64,000 nt of DNA from Ascarosepion bandense (GCA_037127315.1 JBBBDQ010001686.1:1717501-1781500); one strand, 5' to 3'; counted from the first letter of the stretch, positions 20,341-31,795 are shown. Program-made: numbers and translations. The notes: generated from the letters alone by a model not told the origin.

Positions 20341-20927
20341 TTTTTTACTCTTCTTTCTTTTACCCTTCATTATTTTTCTTCTCCTTTCTATTCGCTATTA
20401 TTATTATTTTTTCATTCTTCCACACTATCTTTTATTTCATATTAAACTCTTTCTATCTTTACAAACTCCACTGTCTGACCAATTTATATCTCTTAATTTA
20501 TATATTTTTTTCATGTTTTTACTCCCTGTACCTCATACCGTCCTCTTTTCAACTCTTCCTTCAAGCCGAAATATTTTCTACCCTACCCCTTCTCAAACGA
20601 CGCCATTTTTTTATCGCCAATAACTGACCATTGTTGTCTGCTTATTTCAAATGTTATTATTTCTATTTCTTATTTTATATTCGCATTCACATCAAAACTG
20701 ATTTGTCCAATTTGTCCTTTTTTTGTGACTGTCCGGAAAAGGGGATAGCGGTCACGTGTCCAGTTGCGTGAATTTATTCCCTATAAAAACAAATACAAGA
20801 AAGCAAAACACCCCACTAAAAAACAAAAAACAAAAAATGAAAATACAAATAACAGCTTCCCCTTTTATTCCGCCAGAATAAAAAGACGAAAATGTATGAC
20901 TTCACCTACTCACATTTTTCTATATTA
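20341..20927. other. Unassigned DNA, pyrimidine-rich to AT-rich
   Basis: No gene. It contains an A-rich stretch (20790-20850) and no family landmark that I recognise. Confidence 0.5.
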
Positions 20928-21010
20928 CTAGCAGTATAGCCCGGCGTTACTCGGGTGTACTGAAAGCTTTAAAACTAATCCATGGTCCTGGAGCTCAGAC
21001 TCAGCCTAAA
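20928..21010 (+). mobile_element. REP-D 5' end, truncated
   Basis: Begins ACTAGCAGTATAGCCCGGCG, continues TTACTCGGGTGTACTGAAAG and breaks after GGAGCTCAGACTCAG. A second, longer copy starts 160 bp further on. Confidence 0.8.
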
Positions 21011-21086
21011 GAATATTTGAAATAATAAAATAATTGCGACAATTTACCAGTCGCACCTAATATATATATATATATATATATATATA

Positions 21087-21750
21087 CACTAGCAGTATAG
21101 CCCGGCGTTGTTCGGGTGTAATTAAAGCTTTAAAACTAATCCATGGTCCTGGAGCTCAGACTCTTTGGACGTTGGCAGGAAAGACTAAAAAGCAATAGTT
21201 GTTTCCAGTTAAAGCGAAAATGTAGACTGATAGAAAAATGAATGGATGTAAGTCAAATTTTGATTTCCTGGTATCGATATCAAATAAGTTTTTTTCGTCT
21301 TAAACTGAATTTTGAAGGCTAAATAAGTCCTCTGAGTAAATGGTATCATGGCTGAGACTAAGAACTACAATTATACCTACTTAAAGCCAAACCCGAAGCA
21401 AAAACTAAAATGAAATGGCTGAAAAAATAGACATACAGGCAGATAAACAGACACACGCACAAACATCTTGCCTTTTATACATATATATTATCGATTGTCT
21501 GCACTATTTTAAGAAATGCAACCTTGAAACTTCTGAATATCGTTTCTTATGTCTTTGTCTATGAGTGTATCAAATTTGATTAAAATCGGACCACTCCTTC
21601 TATAATCCGATTTTTTCGATTATCGATTTTCGATATTTATCGGTGGTACCTCGACACAAAACCTAGCTAAGAACACTCGCAGACGCTTATAGTACAACTG
21701 TGTAAATTTTCAAGAAAATCGGTTCAGCCGTTTCGGAGTCTATAGGGAAC

Positions 21751-21817
<67 letters not shown>

Positions 21818-21848
21818 GACAAATTTCTATTTATAAATAAGTATAGAT
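21087..21848 (+). mobile_element. REP-D, apparently full-length copy
   Basis: Starts CACTAGCAGTATAGCCCGGC after an (AT)n run and ends near AAATAAGTATAGAT. Interior landmarks are TAATCCATGGTCCTGGAGCT, GAATGGATGTAAGTCAAATT, CAAATTTGATTAAAATCGGA and GGTTCAGCCGTTTCGGAGTC, followed by an (AC)n tract. The GGTTCAGCCGTTTCGGAG...(AC)n...ATAGAT ending resembles the noncoding tails of RTE/SINE-like repeats in other invertebrates (from memory, uncertain). No ORF, so it is nonautonomous. Confidence 0.65.
21748..21815. repeat. (AC)n microsatellite
   Basis: About 34 uninterrupted CA units inside the REP-D 3' region. Confidence 0.95.
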
Positions 21849-21899
21849 TTCTTGCTTGTGTTTTCCCGAACAGTTTTTACTGTTATTACGTTATTTTCA

Positions 21900-23870
21900 T
21901 TCTTTCTTTATTTTATTTTTGTTCGTTCAGGCCTCCATTTTTCTTTCTTCCTTTCTTCCTTTTTTCTTCCTTTATTCATTCATCTTTTTTATTTTGCGAA
22001 ACTTTTCTAAAGTTTTTGTTTTATATATCTATTAATTTCAGCTTTTTTTCTATCTTTCTTTCTTATTCTATTTTTATCATTTTTCTTTCGTTTTTCTTTT
22101 TTTTTTTCTTGATTAATTTTAATATTACATTCTGTTTCCTTTTTTCTTTCCTTCTTTATTTCTTTGGCGATATTTTTCTGTCTTTATCATTTTACTTTTT
22201 TTTTCTTTTTCTTTTTTACTTTTTTACTTTGTGTTTTGTTATTTTTTATGTATTTCTTTCTTTACTTCTTTATTTCATCGTTGATTTTCTTTTTCTTTAT
22301 ATCGTTTTTTTCTTTCTTTCATTCTTTCTTTTTTTTTTTCAGAATTCCATTTCTCTTCAGATTTTACTTTCATTTTTGATTGTATCTTGATTTGTTGTCA
22401 TTCTTTCCTGTTTGTACTTCATTCCTGACTTCTTCAGCGATTTTCGTTATCTCTTTATGATTTTTCCTTCTAACGTTCATTTCATTGTTGTTTTGATTTT
22501 TCATTCTTAATATTATTCTTTGTTTTGTTTGCTTTTCTTCTTTCTTTTCTCCCTTCATTTCTTCCTTCATTTCTTCCTTCATTGTTTCATTTATCTGTTA
22601 TCATTTTTTATGTTTCGTTCTTTAATCCACTCCTTCTTTTCATTTTTTCTTTCTTTCTTAATTTTAATATTCTTGTTCTTTTCTTTCCTTCTTCGTTTCT
22701 TTCTTTATAATTTTTGTTTTACTTTTTTCTCTGATTTTCTTCTTGTTTTTATTATTTTTCTTTCTTTCTTTCATCTTTCTTAATTTTAATCTTTTTTCTT
22801 TTTTGTTTCTTGTCTTCTTTCTTTCTTTTTTATTTACCTTCTTTATAATTTTGTTATTTTTCTGATTTTCTTCTTGTTTTCTCTTTCTTTCTTTCTTTCA
22901 TGATTTTAATCTTTTTTACTTTGTTTCTTGTCTTCTTTTTTCCTTCTTCTTTTTTTTTATTTATTATTTTGTTTTACTTTTTTCTTTGATTTTCTTCTTG
23001 TTTTTATTATTTTTCTTTCTTCCTTTCTTTCTTTTTTCTTATTTTTAATATTTTTCTTTTTTGTATTTCGTCTTCTTTCTTTCTTTTTTATTTTCTTTCT
23101 TTACAATTTTGTTTCTTTTTTTCTGATTTACTTCTTGTTTTTTATTTCTTTCTTTCTTTCTTTGATAATTTTAATCTTTTTTTCTTTGTTTTTTGTCTTC
23201 TTTTTTCCTTCTTCATTTCTTTCTTTATTATTTTTTTTTACTTTTTTCTCTGATTTTCTTCTAGTTTTTATTATCTTTTTTCTTTCTTTCTTAATTTTAA
23301 TCATCTTTTTCTTTTCTTTGTTTCTTGCCGTCTTTCGTTCCTACTTCGTTTTTTCTTTATTATTGTGTTTCTTTTTTCTCTGATTTTCTTCTCGTTTTTA
23401 TCATTTTTTTCTTTCTTAATTTAATTACTCAATAATTATGATTTATTTCTTCATTTTAAATATCCTTTTTATTTATTTCTTTTTTTGATTCTTTTTTTCT
23501 TCTGTGATGGCATTTCTCTCTTTCTTTCTTTCTTTCTTTGTTTCGTTCATTATTTATTTATTTATTTATTTATTCATTCATTTTTTTCAGTATTTTGCTT
23601 TCCCTTTCGATGATTTTCTTTTTTTCTTTCTCTCTTTAGTTTAATATTTCCTTCTTAATTTTCATTATCTTTTTAATTTATTTCTTTATGTGATTTGATT
23701 TTTCACTATATATTTTTTCTTTTATTCTTCATGTTCTGTGACTTCTTTTCATTCTTTGTGATAATTTTTTTTCTTCTTCTGCGATTTTCTTTCTGTCTTC
23801 ATCATTTTCTTTCTTTCTTTGTTTCTTTTCTCTTTTGATCAGCAATATGTTTTGTCGGAACAATGGAATT
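21900..23870 (+). repeat. T/C-rich block with a degenerate ~130-bp tandem repeat
   Basis: About 2 kb of nearly pure pyrimidine. Between about 22610 and 23430, GATTT(T/A)CTTCT(T/A/C)G recurs at 22733, 22864, 22988, 23125, 23252 and 23382 (124-137 bp apart). Intervening sequences such as TTAATTTTAATCTTTTTTCT and TTTCTTGTCTTCTTTCTTTC are shared. The long F/L/S-rich open frames are composition artefacts. Confidence 0.8.
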
Positions 23871-24058
23871 CACCCCCTCTGATAGGTTATTCTTCTCACT
23901 GTTAACAACTACAACTTCGAACCTTTATTGGGTGATCCTTGTTGAATTTCAAGGATCCAGTGTTGAAAATAGCATATCGATCTCTAGTACACATGCAAAC
24001 CGAAACTGCTCTCTTTTATCGTGATGTGATAACCTTTTTGCCGACCATAGGTATTAGG

Positions 24059-24061
24059 TTA

Positions 24062-24104
<43 letters not shown>

Positions 24105-24117
24105 AGAGTCCATTCAC

Positions 24118-24192
<75 letters not shown>

Positions 24193-24203
24193 AGTCCATT
24201 CAC

Positions 24204-24262
<59 letters not shown>

Positions 24263-24275
24263 AGAGTCCATTCAC

Positions 24276-24336
<61 letters not shown>

Positions 24337-24351
24337 ACAGTCCATTCACTT

Positions 24352-24385
<34 letters not shown>

Positions 24386-24414
24386 CTGTCTATCTATCAC
24401 AGTCCATTCACTTC

Positions 24415-24456
<42 letters not shown>

Positions 24457-24481
24457 ACTATCCATTCACTTCCATTCACTC

Positions 24482-24531
<50 letters not shown>
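24059..24531 (+). repeat. (TATC)n array with recurring spacer
   Basis: Long TATC runs are interrupted about six times by (A/T)(G/C)AGTCCATTCACTT-type spacers, with (TC)n in one unit. On the other strand the spacer reads GTGAATGGACT, resembling GTGAACAGACTGAGA in the GATA arrays at 33.8 and 42.2 kb. Confidence 0.95.
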
Positions 24532-24649
24532 GATGAAATGACTAAAACAGATAAACTGTTAGATGAAAGGACAGAGATAGATAAATAAGATATGGTAGTT
24601 ATACGAAATGAAGAGACTGATCTAAATATATATCGGGAGACTAATTGTG

Positions 24650-24652
<3 letters not shown>

Positions 24653-24708
<56 letters not shown>
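24653..24708. repeat. (AT)n(GT)n microsatellite
   Basis: Alternating TA followed by GT units. The stretch 24710-25246 beyond it is AT-rich with no recognised feature. Confidence 0.9.
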
Positions 24709-24709
<1 letters not shown>

Positions 24710-25246
24710 TTCCAAAAGCAATAAAATGGCAACATCGGAAAAATAACATGCTTGAAAATGCCAGGCTGAAAATGCTTGCAAAATCTATATTTTTTTTTTA
24801 CATTCCATATGTCCAGCAAAAAATAAAATAAATATAAGAATACTGGAAAAGTTTAATAAATAATTAAAAAGAAAAAGACAACCTTTTAAAATGGCCTGTG
24901 AAGAGGCTGAAAGCATTTGGAAAGTCAACAATTATAGAACATTTTTACGTTCTTTATCTCCAGTAAAAAGGAAACATGTAAAAATCCATGAAATATTAAA
25001 TAAAAAATTAATAATATCTTCCTTGTCCTTCTAAGGAAACATGTTTAAAAGAAAGTTTTATGCCCAAATATACATTGATATTATAAAGTATTACAAAAAT
25101 AATGCCCGCTTGAAGTGTTGTATTTTGAAGAGCCATTTTAACATAGTATTCATGGTGTATATTAGGTGAATATAATAATTAATGTGTACTCTTTAATAAT
25201 ATTTAACTTATTTTCGGACAAAATATTATTAAAGTATAGAAGGTAT

Positions 25247-25364
25247 GTATACGGCTGTATCGTGTTGAATGCACCGGTTCCCGTCAGATCACCGAAGTTA
25301 AACAACGTCGATCCTGGACAGTACTTAAATGGGTGACGACTTGAAAATACCGGGTGCTTTAAAC
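25247..25364 (+). pseudogene. 5S rRNA pseudogene
   Basis: Full-length similarity to animal 5S rRNA on the plus strand: ACGGCTGTATCGTGTTGAAT, CACCGGTTCCCGTCAGATCA, CCGAAGTTAAACAACGTCGA, CAGTACTTAAATGGGTGACG and ATACCGGGTGCTTTAAAC. Many substitutions (for example TTAAACAAC for TTAAGCAAC) and a broken terminal helix show decay. It stands alone, without an adjacent tRNA-like head, unlike the two modules at 1-3 kb. The 25365-25639 stretch after it has no clear feature. Confidence 0.85.
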
Positions 25365-25639
25365 GAAAGGACCAAGAATGGTCCTCCAGGTTTGAGGGGT
25401 TGGGTGCAGGGCTAACAACCTTGCCCAGTAAAAACAGTTTGTTACAGCAATAAACGAAGGTGCTGCTCTATTCACCATTGGGTGTGATGGATAAATGTTG
25501 ATGATATAATTGTGAGCGTGACAAAACATGATTTTTGTTTACTTTTATTGCATGAGTTAAAACTTTGGTACAATGCCTCCAAACTTCTGCCAATATCAAA
25601 AGTTATCGGAGAGAACGAAGGTGGTTCCAGAATTTCTTT

Positions 25640-26440
25640 TATGGTGATGAAAGACTTGAAGAAGATAGAGCACAGTCCGGTAGACTTGGCAACAGTTGCA
25701 AGCAGTTGTTGAAAAAATAGAGATTGGTAAGGTAGACTTGACAACGAACAATTGCAAGCAGTTGTTGAACAAAATCCACGTCAAAGTGTCAGAGAAATGT
25801 CTCAGACGCTTGGTGTCAGCACTGCAACAGTCTTACGCCATTTGCAGAATATTGGTAAGGTAAAAAAATATGTCGATAAATGGGTTTCAAATATTTAGCT
25901 GTTTTGAAATGTGCTCGATGCTTTTTCTGCACCAATGGTCCCTTTCAATGGCTTTCTCGTGATGAGACCCCTGAATGTTTCCCAATAACAAAGTTGCATC
26001 AGCAAATGATTATGGTGAGTGCCTGGTAGTCTGCAATTGGTGTTATCCACTACAGCTTTCTGGAAACCAATCAGAGCAATTATGCAGAGCTTTACTGTAT
26101 TGAACTTGCTGAAATGCTCACACGCCTGCCAAAAAATGAGACCTGAATTGGTTAATCGACTTGATCCAATTTTGCTCCGCGCTGATGCGCGGCCATATGT
26201 CGCCAGAATGACTTTGCAAAAACTCACACAGTTGGAATAAAAGAATTTACCATATCTTTCATACTCTCCTGATATCATCTTTCAAAGATATTGTTGCATC
26301 ACAACCAATAACTTTTTATCAACGAGGGAAAAACTAATCTGGTCGATCGATGTGAGCAGTGTATAGATCCTCAAGGCACATATTCCGACTAATTTCAACA
26401 TTTCTACAGTCAACCTTATAAGATTCAAATTATATTTCTA
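25640..26440 (+). pseudogene. Mariner-type transposase relic
   Basis: Frameshifted pieces in order: the SGRLATV/NEQLQAVVEQNP region, QSVREMSQTLGVSTATVLRH (helix-turn-helix), LQNIGKVKKYVDKWV, a damaged catalytic core, SAIGVIHY-like sequence, then KMRPELVNRLDPILL, RADARPYVARMTLQKL. The DARP motif keeps the second catalytic aspartate, with the usual preceding H and following N lost; the first aspartate region is unreadable. A 50-bp internal duplication near 25679-25770 repeats the GGTAGACTTGRCAAC segment. It is clearly dead. Confidence 0.85.
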
Positions 26441-26570
26441 AAATTGGCCATTATTTTTTTGTAGCAACCTAAAATATATATACTTAAAAAGAGAGATATT
26501 TTTTTAAAATGAAATAACTAAGGCATATTTTAATATATTTGTTTAAACATTATTTTTCATGCATAATCGT

Positions 26571-26852
26571 ATGATGTCCGTTATGATACAGGGGATATCG
26601 GCTCGGAACGAGAAATCAGCGAGCCGAGTTCGAATTCCAGTTGAATTCGTTGCATCCACTCACGCGCAACTACCCTTGGAAAAGGTATTAATCCGTCTTT
26701 TCTCTCCAGTTATAGGTCAAATAGCAGGACAGATTGGGTTTTATAACCTTGGTTGGAAACCAGTTATCTGTAGAAAGTAAAGGCCACCAACTGCGGGAAA
26801 ATCAACTTCCCAGTCATTTCATGTCTCCTTTGAGACATGATCACCCAAGCGC
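26571..26852 (+). mobile_element. SINE-A copy, left arm of an inverted pair
   Basis: Head GATATCGGCTCGGAACGAGA, GAGTTCGAATTCCAGTTGAA, body and hairpin CATGTCTC-CTTT-GAGACATG. It ends at CACCCAAGCG, where the oppositely oriented copy begins. Confidence 0.85.
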
Positions 26853-27452
26853 CATACGTGATACAAGCTTTGGGAGATCATGTCTCGAAAGAGACATGAT
26901 TGACTGGGTAGAAGATTATCCCACAGTAGGTTGCCATTGCTTTCTGCGGTTGACTGGTTACCAGCCAAGGCTATAGAACCCAATCTGTCCTGCTATTTGA
27001 CTCATAGCTAGAGAGAGAAGAGATGTATTATATTATTACGTAGTAATTAGTGCGGGATCAGTTTAGTACTTCATAAAAATAGAGAAACGATCACCCACTT
27101 TATGACCAGTGGATGCCTTAAACATGATTCCAACTATTATATTCAGTCAGTCAGTTGAGTGCCATACATGATACACGCTTGGGCGATCATGTCTCGAAAG
27201 AGACATGACTGACTGGGCAGAAGATTATCACGCAGTAGGTTGCCATTGATTTTTGCGGTAGACTGGTTGCCAGCCAAGGCTATAGAACCCAGTCTGTCTT
27301 GTTATTTAACCCATAACTGGAAGGTAGAGACGGAGTAATACCTTTCCCAAGTGTATTTGCGCGTAAGCAGAATGCATGGAATTCAACTGGTATTTGAACT
27401 CGGCTCCCCGATCTCTCGTTCCAAACCGATATCCACTGCCTCACACATTTCC
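26853..27452 (-). mobile_element. SINE-A dimer, right arm of the inverted pair
   Basis: On the minus strand: full SINE-A with tRNA-like head (27452 down to about 27145), a spacer of about 135 bp containing TATTATATTCAGTCAG-type flanks, then a second, headless SINE-A body ending at 26853. This is the same monomer-spacer-headless-body order as at 36325, 44886 and 51411. The two hairpins are retained. Confidence 0.8.
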
Positions 27453-27594
27453 TTTCAATCATCTGTTCGACGGGAACCTCTTGTTCATTAGAACCCTTTC
27501 CATTACCATCACGCTGATTGGGATTTATTCCGTGACTTTAATCAAGATGCTCCCTGAACTGACATTTTAAGCTTTTTGAGTAGAGTCTCGTAGC

Positions 27595-27925
27595 AACAGA
27601 AATGTTGTTCTACAGAAGGATGCTTAGGATACCATGGACTAAACAACGGCAAAGTGCTGCAGAGGATGCAAACGAGAAGAAAACTTATACGTATCACCAG
27701 GAAGAGACAGCTGAAGTTTCTTTGACATGTAATGAGGAAGCAGGGCCTGGAGAATGTAATACTCACAGGACCGATAGAGAGCAAGAGAGACAGTGAAAAG
27801 CAGCGCGAGACATATTTAATGGGCTTAAGGAAATGAATGGCGGAGCGGGATTTGGGAGAGATACCAAGATGAAAAATATTAAGAGTAACAAGGAACAGGG
27901 GCAAAAAACATGGCACATAAAGAAG
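27595..27925 (+). pseudogene. LINE-R C-terminal fragment
   Basis: Matches the family from MLFYRRMLRIPWTK through shifted versions of RKRQLKF, GHVMRKQGLENVILTG and IRVTRNRGK to a terminal GGCACATAAAGAAGAAG. Multiple frameshifts. It retains the stop-plus-AGA tail. Confidence 0.8.
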
Positions 27926-28479
27926 AAGCTCGAGAATTCTCCCACTTTGGATCAAAGAGTATAGATGCTTTCATTTCTTCTCAGAAATTCCAGATGAGAC
28001 CCCATTCTTATACATGGCTCACAGCCGCATGCTTTGCCGCTATAGTCCACAGGAACCACTAATACCGGCTATACCAGCGTGACAGTTCTCATCACGGCAG
28101 ATTTATATGCGTGTTTATACTTAATAATTGTAAATACCTCCTCAAAGAAACTAAGTCGTTGTTTGGCATACCAACCCTAGTGGGTTATTTAATACCATAA
28201 AGGTGGGGTTTTAAGTTGTTTTTTTAATTCATTTATACTGAAAAGATTGATCTAGTTCGATTTGATGAAAAAACAAATTGACATCTTTTTTAGAAAACTG
28301 AAGATGTCTTCTAGTTTTGTATTCAAAAATATATTTCTGGTAATAAGTTTTTTTTCTTCAAAAGTGTATTGTTGGTCATATTTTTCCTTCAAAAATGTAT
28401 TTATTTCTATAAAAGTCTGTTTTTATATTGTCATCGTGTTTTTACCACAGTTTGGGGATAAACTATTTGCCCATAGCTG
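27926..28479. other. Unassigned DNA
   Basis: No family landmark or coding motif recognised. It becomes AT-rich after 28200. Confidence 0.5.
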
Positions 28480-28610
28480 AGACCCCTAACAGGTGTTACC
28501 AACACCTGGGAACAACAGCAATTACGAGGTGGTTCCATGCTCCTCACAACCTCCCACTGAGAAGCCTTGCTGCCGGATGTAGTCTATCGTCATACCTGGG
28601 ACCATGTTTG
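28480..28610 (-). repeat. Single unit of the 94-bp repeat family with flanks
   Basis: The minus strand contains TCCCAGGTATGACGATAGAC, TACATCCGGCAGCAAGGC and GGTTGTGAGGAGCATGGAAC. It matches the monomers at 3530-3915 in opposite orientation and gives an outgroup for that array. Confidence 0.7.
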
Positions 28611-29190
28611 CTGAGAGAATGAGACATAGTATTGTATCTAACAACTTTTGTTCTCGTGATTACCAGCGGCTCTGTAATATTGTATTAAATAAATGTAAGT
28701 TTTCTATTCCTCCTATCTTTAGTCAATTTAAGGTGTTAACATCTGATAATACTGAATGTTTCGCTAGTAAATTCACTTTAATCTCTACTCTTGACACATC
28801 TGAAGTATACTTACCTAACTTTCAACTTAAGAATTGTTGAGTAATATGCATGTAACCCCTTGCTTGTTAAGCTAATGCAGTGTCTGTAATAATCCTTAAG
28901 AAACGTGCTCCTGAGTTGGCTCCTGTTCTCTCTAAAGTGTTTAATAAATGCTTCGCACCCTTTTTTTGTTCGAAATTCTTATCTGTTGTTCCAGCTTTTT
29001 AAAACTAAAGTGAACCTTCCGATCCTACCAACTATCGGATCATTGGCCTTCTATGAGATTAACCTCATATTCAACGACTGCAAACTAACAAGAACGTATA
29101 ACTTCGATTTTACGTTCAAAGAAATCCGAAATTTTCGGCGGAAATATTTGAAACACTGTTTCCAAATTATTCCTTACCCCTGAATGTTCT
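28600..29190 (+). pseudogene. LINE-J reverse transcriptase N-terminal fragment
   Basis: Frames give SNNFCSRDYQRLCNIVLNKC, CFASKFTLISTLDTSEVYLP, then KKRAPELAPVLSKVFNKCFA and LSVVPAFKTKVNLPILPTIG. The APELAPVLSKVFNKCF...VVPAFK order matches the RT fingers of Jockey/CR1-like LINEs, where NYRPI follows; here that region is degraded. Together with 29425-30012 it could be one element that lost its RT palm. Confidence 0.75.
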
Positions 29191-29279
29191 TCCAATTATG
29201 ATGGAAAGAAATTGAAAATCTGCGTGTGCCAAAATTGGTGGGTATGGAAAACGTGGAAAAAGCTCTGATCGTAACGATC

Positions 29280-29310
29280 TTATTTTTTTTTGTGGGGGGG
29301 GGGGGGTTGT
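29280..29310. repeat. Poly(T)/poly(G) run
   Basis: T9 followed by GTGGGGGGGGGGGGTTG-type sequence, in the gap between the two LINE-J pieces. Confidence 0.8.
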
Positions 29311-29424
29311 TTCGCAAAGTGTACCTTTGCCTTGCATTTGCGGACACCTTTGACGTAATTACTTTTTTACCCTATCGAGTTGCTGGCAATAAACGCCCAT
29401 AAAATTAGTTCTTCAAATAATAAT

Positions 29425-30012
29425 CCTCAGTGTTCTTGACAGGCTCCAAAGGAGAGTCTGTAATGTGATAGGTACTGATCTGGCGGCTCGACTGCAGCCA
29501 CTTCCCCATCGTCGAAATGTGGCCTCCCTTTGTCTGTTCTATAAATACTTTCATGGCTTCTGCTTAGACGAACTTAAGTCACTGATGCCTCCTCAACAGG
29601 TGTTTACTCGTGCAACCAGACTGGCAACTGGGTCCCACCCATTCACAGTCAGGTTAGCCAAATGCAGACGACAATTCTACTCCTGCAGCTTCTTCTCTCG
29701 CACTTCCCGCCTGTGGAACTCGCTCCCGTATTCTTGCTTTCCTGACGGCTACAACCTCCAGAAATTTGAATGCAAAGTCAATACTCATCTACTAACCACT
29801 GGACTCTAGCTCTCTCCCCACCCCTGTATAACCTTCCCTTTCTCTCCACCTATGTATCTGTCATCGCACCTGCATTCTCAGCTTTCTATTGCTCCTTTCT
29901 AACTAGTTTGTACTCCTCACTCTTTTCTAATTAATCTTTTTACATTTATGTAGCCCCCTGCACATCAGTGGCGTTTCCGCCTTGCTCGGGGTGAAATGAT
30001 TAAACAAAAAAA
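29425..30012 (+). pseudogene. LINE-J C-terminus and complete 3' end
   Basis: Encodes VLDRLQRRVCNVIGTDLAAR, LQPLPHRRNVASLCLFYKYF, then RATRLATGSHPFTVRLAKCR, FFSRTSRLWNSLPYSCFPDG and FECKVNTHLLTTGL with a stop at 29809. The 3' UTR ends ATGTAGCCCCCTGCACATCA, GCCTTGCTCGGGGTGAAATG, ATTAAACAAAAAAA. This copy defines the family terminus. Most of the C-terminal frame is undamaged. Confidence 0.9.
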
Positions 30013-30094
30013 TAGTTCCAGGAGATTTCTCTCATTTTGTGATAAGCAGTGTCTTAGTTTTATGTTGACATACAAAACCCATTTTTCATCACCT

Positions 30095-30480
30095 GTGGCA
30101 AACTTCTTCTTCTTCTTCTTCTTCTTCCCTGAATTGTACATGTTTCTTCTTCTTCCCCTACTTCTTACCTGAATTTTAACGACTTCTTCTTCTTCTTCTT
30201 TACTTCTGGTTTTTCTTCTTTATTTTTTATTTCCTTTTACTTCTTTTTCTAGTTTTTTTCTCCTTCTGCATTTCCTTTTTCTAAATCTTTTATTTCTGCT
30301 TTTTATCTTCTTTTGTCTTCTGCTTTTATTTCTTCTTCTTCTTCTTTATTCTGGTTTTCCTTCTTTATTGTTCTTTTCCTTTTACTACTTTTTCTATTTT
30401 TTCTATTTCTTCTTCTTCTTCTTCTTCTTCTTCTTCTTCTTCTTCTTCTTCTTCTACTACTATTGATACTGCAGTTTATT
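30095..30480 (+). repeat. (TTC)n-rich microsatellite block
   Basis: TTC runs with TTTTATTTCTTCTTC-type interruptions and an unbroken run at about 30410-30455. No gene. The AT-rich stretch 30481-30940 after it is unassigned. Confidence 0.85.
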
Positions 30481-30939
30481 ACTTAATAACAATAGAAAAT
30501 CGATCCCCATTTTCGAATTTTATATTAACACGTTGACCTTCAGAGGTCAATTACGAAATCTGACTTCAAACCCTTATTTTATAATAGCCAACTTAGTCAA
30601 TAAAACATTTTTATGAGTTGATTTATAGCTTTACCTTTCAAATACTTCCTTTATATTTTATATTTTCAATAAAAATTTTACATAAAAAGTGTGTTTTTTA
30701 GATGCCAGAAACATTCTTTATTCCTTCCTTATACGACCAGTTATTCGCGTTAAAAAATACAAAATAACACTCATGGTTGTAGTCTTAATAGTAAAACCGC
30801 AGAAAACGAGATAACTTGTGGTCGGCCTAATAATAAAAAATGCCAACCGCGTGTTTGTCAGGTCAATAACAGTTTAACCAACCTGTCAAAAGTGACTTAA
30901 TATTTGTGCAGCAATTCTGGGAAGTGGGGGATGTTGATT

Positions 30940-31044
30940 ATCAGCATCATCATCATCATCATCATACTTCCTATGCTCTTCTCTTCCTTTTTCTTCTTCT
31001 TCCTTTTTTCCTTCTTCCTCCTCCTCTTCTTCTTCTTCTTCTTC

Positions 31045-31088
<44 letters not shown>

Positions 31089-31456
31089 TTCCTATTCTTT
31101 CTTCTAATTCTTCTCTTTCTTTTTCTTCTTGATCTTGTGCTCCTCCTCTTCCTTCTTCTCTTAAATCTTCTTATTATTATTCTACCCCACTTCCTTCTTC
31201 TTCTTCTCCCTTTTCTTCTTCTTTTACTCTTCCTTTTTCTTGTACTTCTTCTTATTCTCCTTTTCTTTCTTCTTCACCTTTTCCTTCTTCTTCTTATACT
31301 CTTCCTTCTTCTTATTCTCCTCTTCTTTCTTCTTTTTCTTTCTCTCCTCCTCCTATTCTTATTCTTCTTCTCTTTCTCCTCTTCTTCCTTCTTCTTCTTT
31401 TTCTTCTCATTCTTCTTCTTCTTCTTCTTTTCTTCTTCTTCTTCTTCTTCTTCTTC

Positions 31457-31499
<43 letters not shown>

Positions 31500-31795
31500 C
31501 TTCTTGCTTCTTCTTATTTTTATTATCCTCCTCTTTGTCTTCTTCTTCTTTATTTTTCCTTCTTCTTCTTCTTCTTCTTCTTCCCGTCCATATTCTACTT
31601 CTTCTCTTTCTTCTTCTTCACCTTTTTCTCTTTCTTCTTTTTGTCTTCCTTCTTCTTTTTTTAGTCCCCTCTTTTTTCTTCCTTCTTCTTCTTCTTCTTC
31701 TCTTTCTTTTTCTCTTTATTCTTCTCTTTATTCTTCTCCTCATTTTCCGCCTAATTCTTCTCCTTCTTGTCTTTCTTGTTCTTGTTCTTCTTCAA
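30940..31795 (+). repeat. (CAT)n, (TTC)n and (TTA)n microsatellite block
   Basis: CAT repeats at about 30942-30965, two (TTA)n runs at about 31046-31087 and 31458-31499 each flanked by TTC runs, and degenerate CTT/TCC elsewhere. Long open frames in three phases (L/F/S/I-rich) are composition artefacts. Confidence 0.9.

Noticed and set aside
18278..20445. Several F/L/S-rich open frames up to 130 residues
   Set aside because: Open only because CT-rich DNA rarely contains stop codons on the plus strand; the same sequence is a tandem array.
22016..23383. Hydrophobic open frames resembling multi-pass membrane proteins (124 and 151 residues)
   Set aside because: Composition artefact of T/C-rich DNA; frames overlap in several phases and coincide with a degenerate tandem repeat.
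23939..24541. 200-residue open frame with YLSI repeats, and its counterpart on the minus strand at 42030-42653
   Set aside because: Translations of TATC/GATA repeats (period 4 gives a 12-base repeat without stops).
1061..25364. Functional 5S rRNA genes at three places
   Set aside because: All three carry many substitutions relative to conserved animal 5S positions; two are modules of a mobile element and the third has a broken terminal helix.
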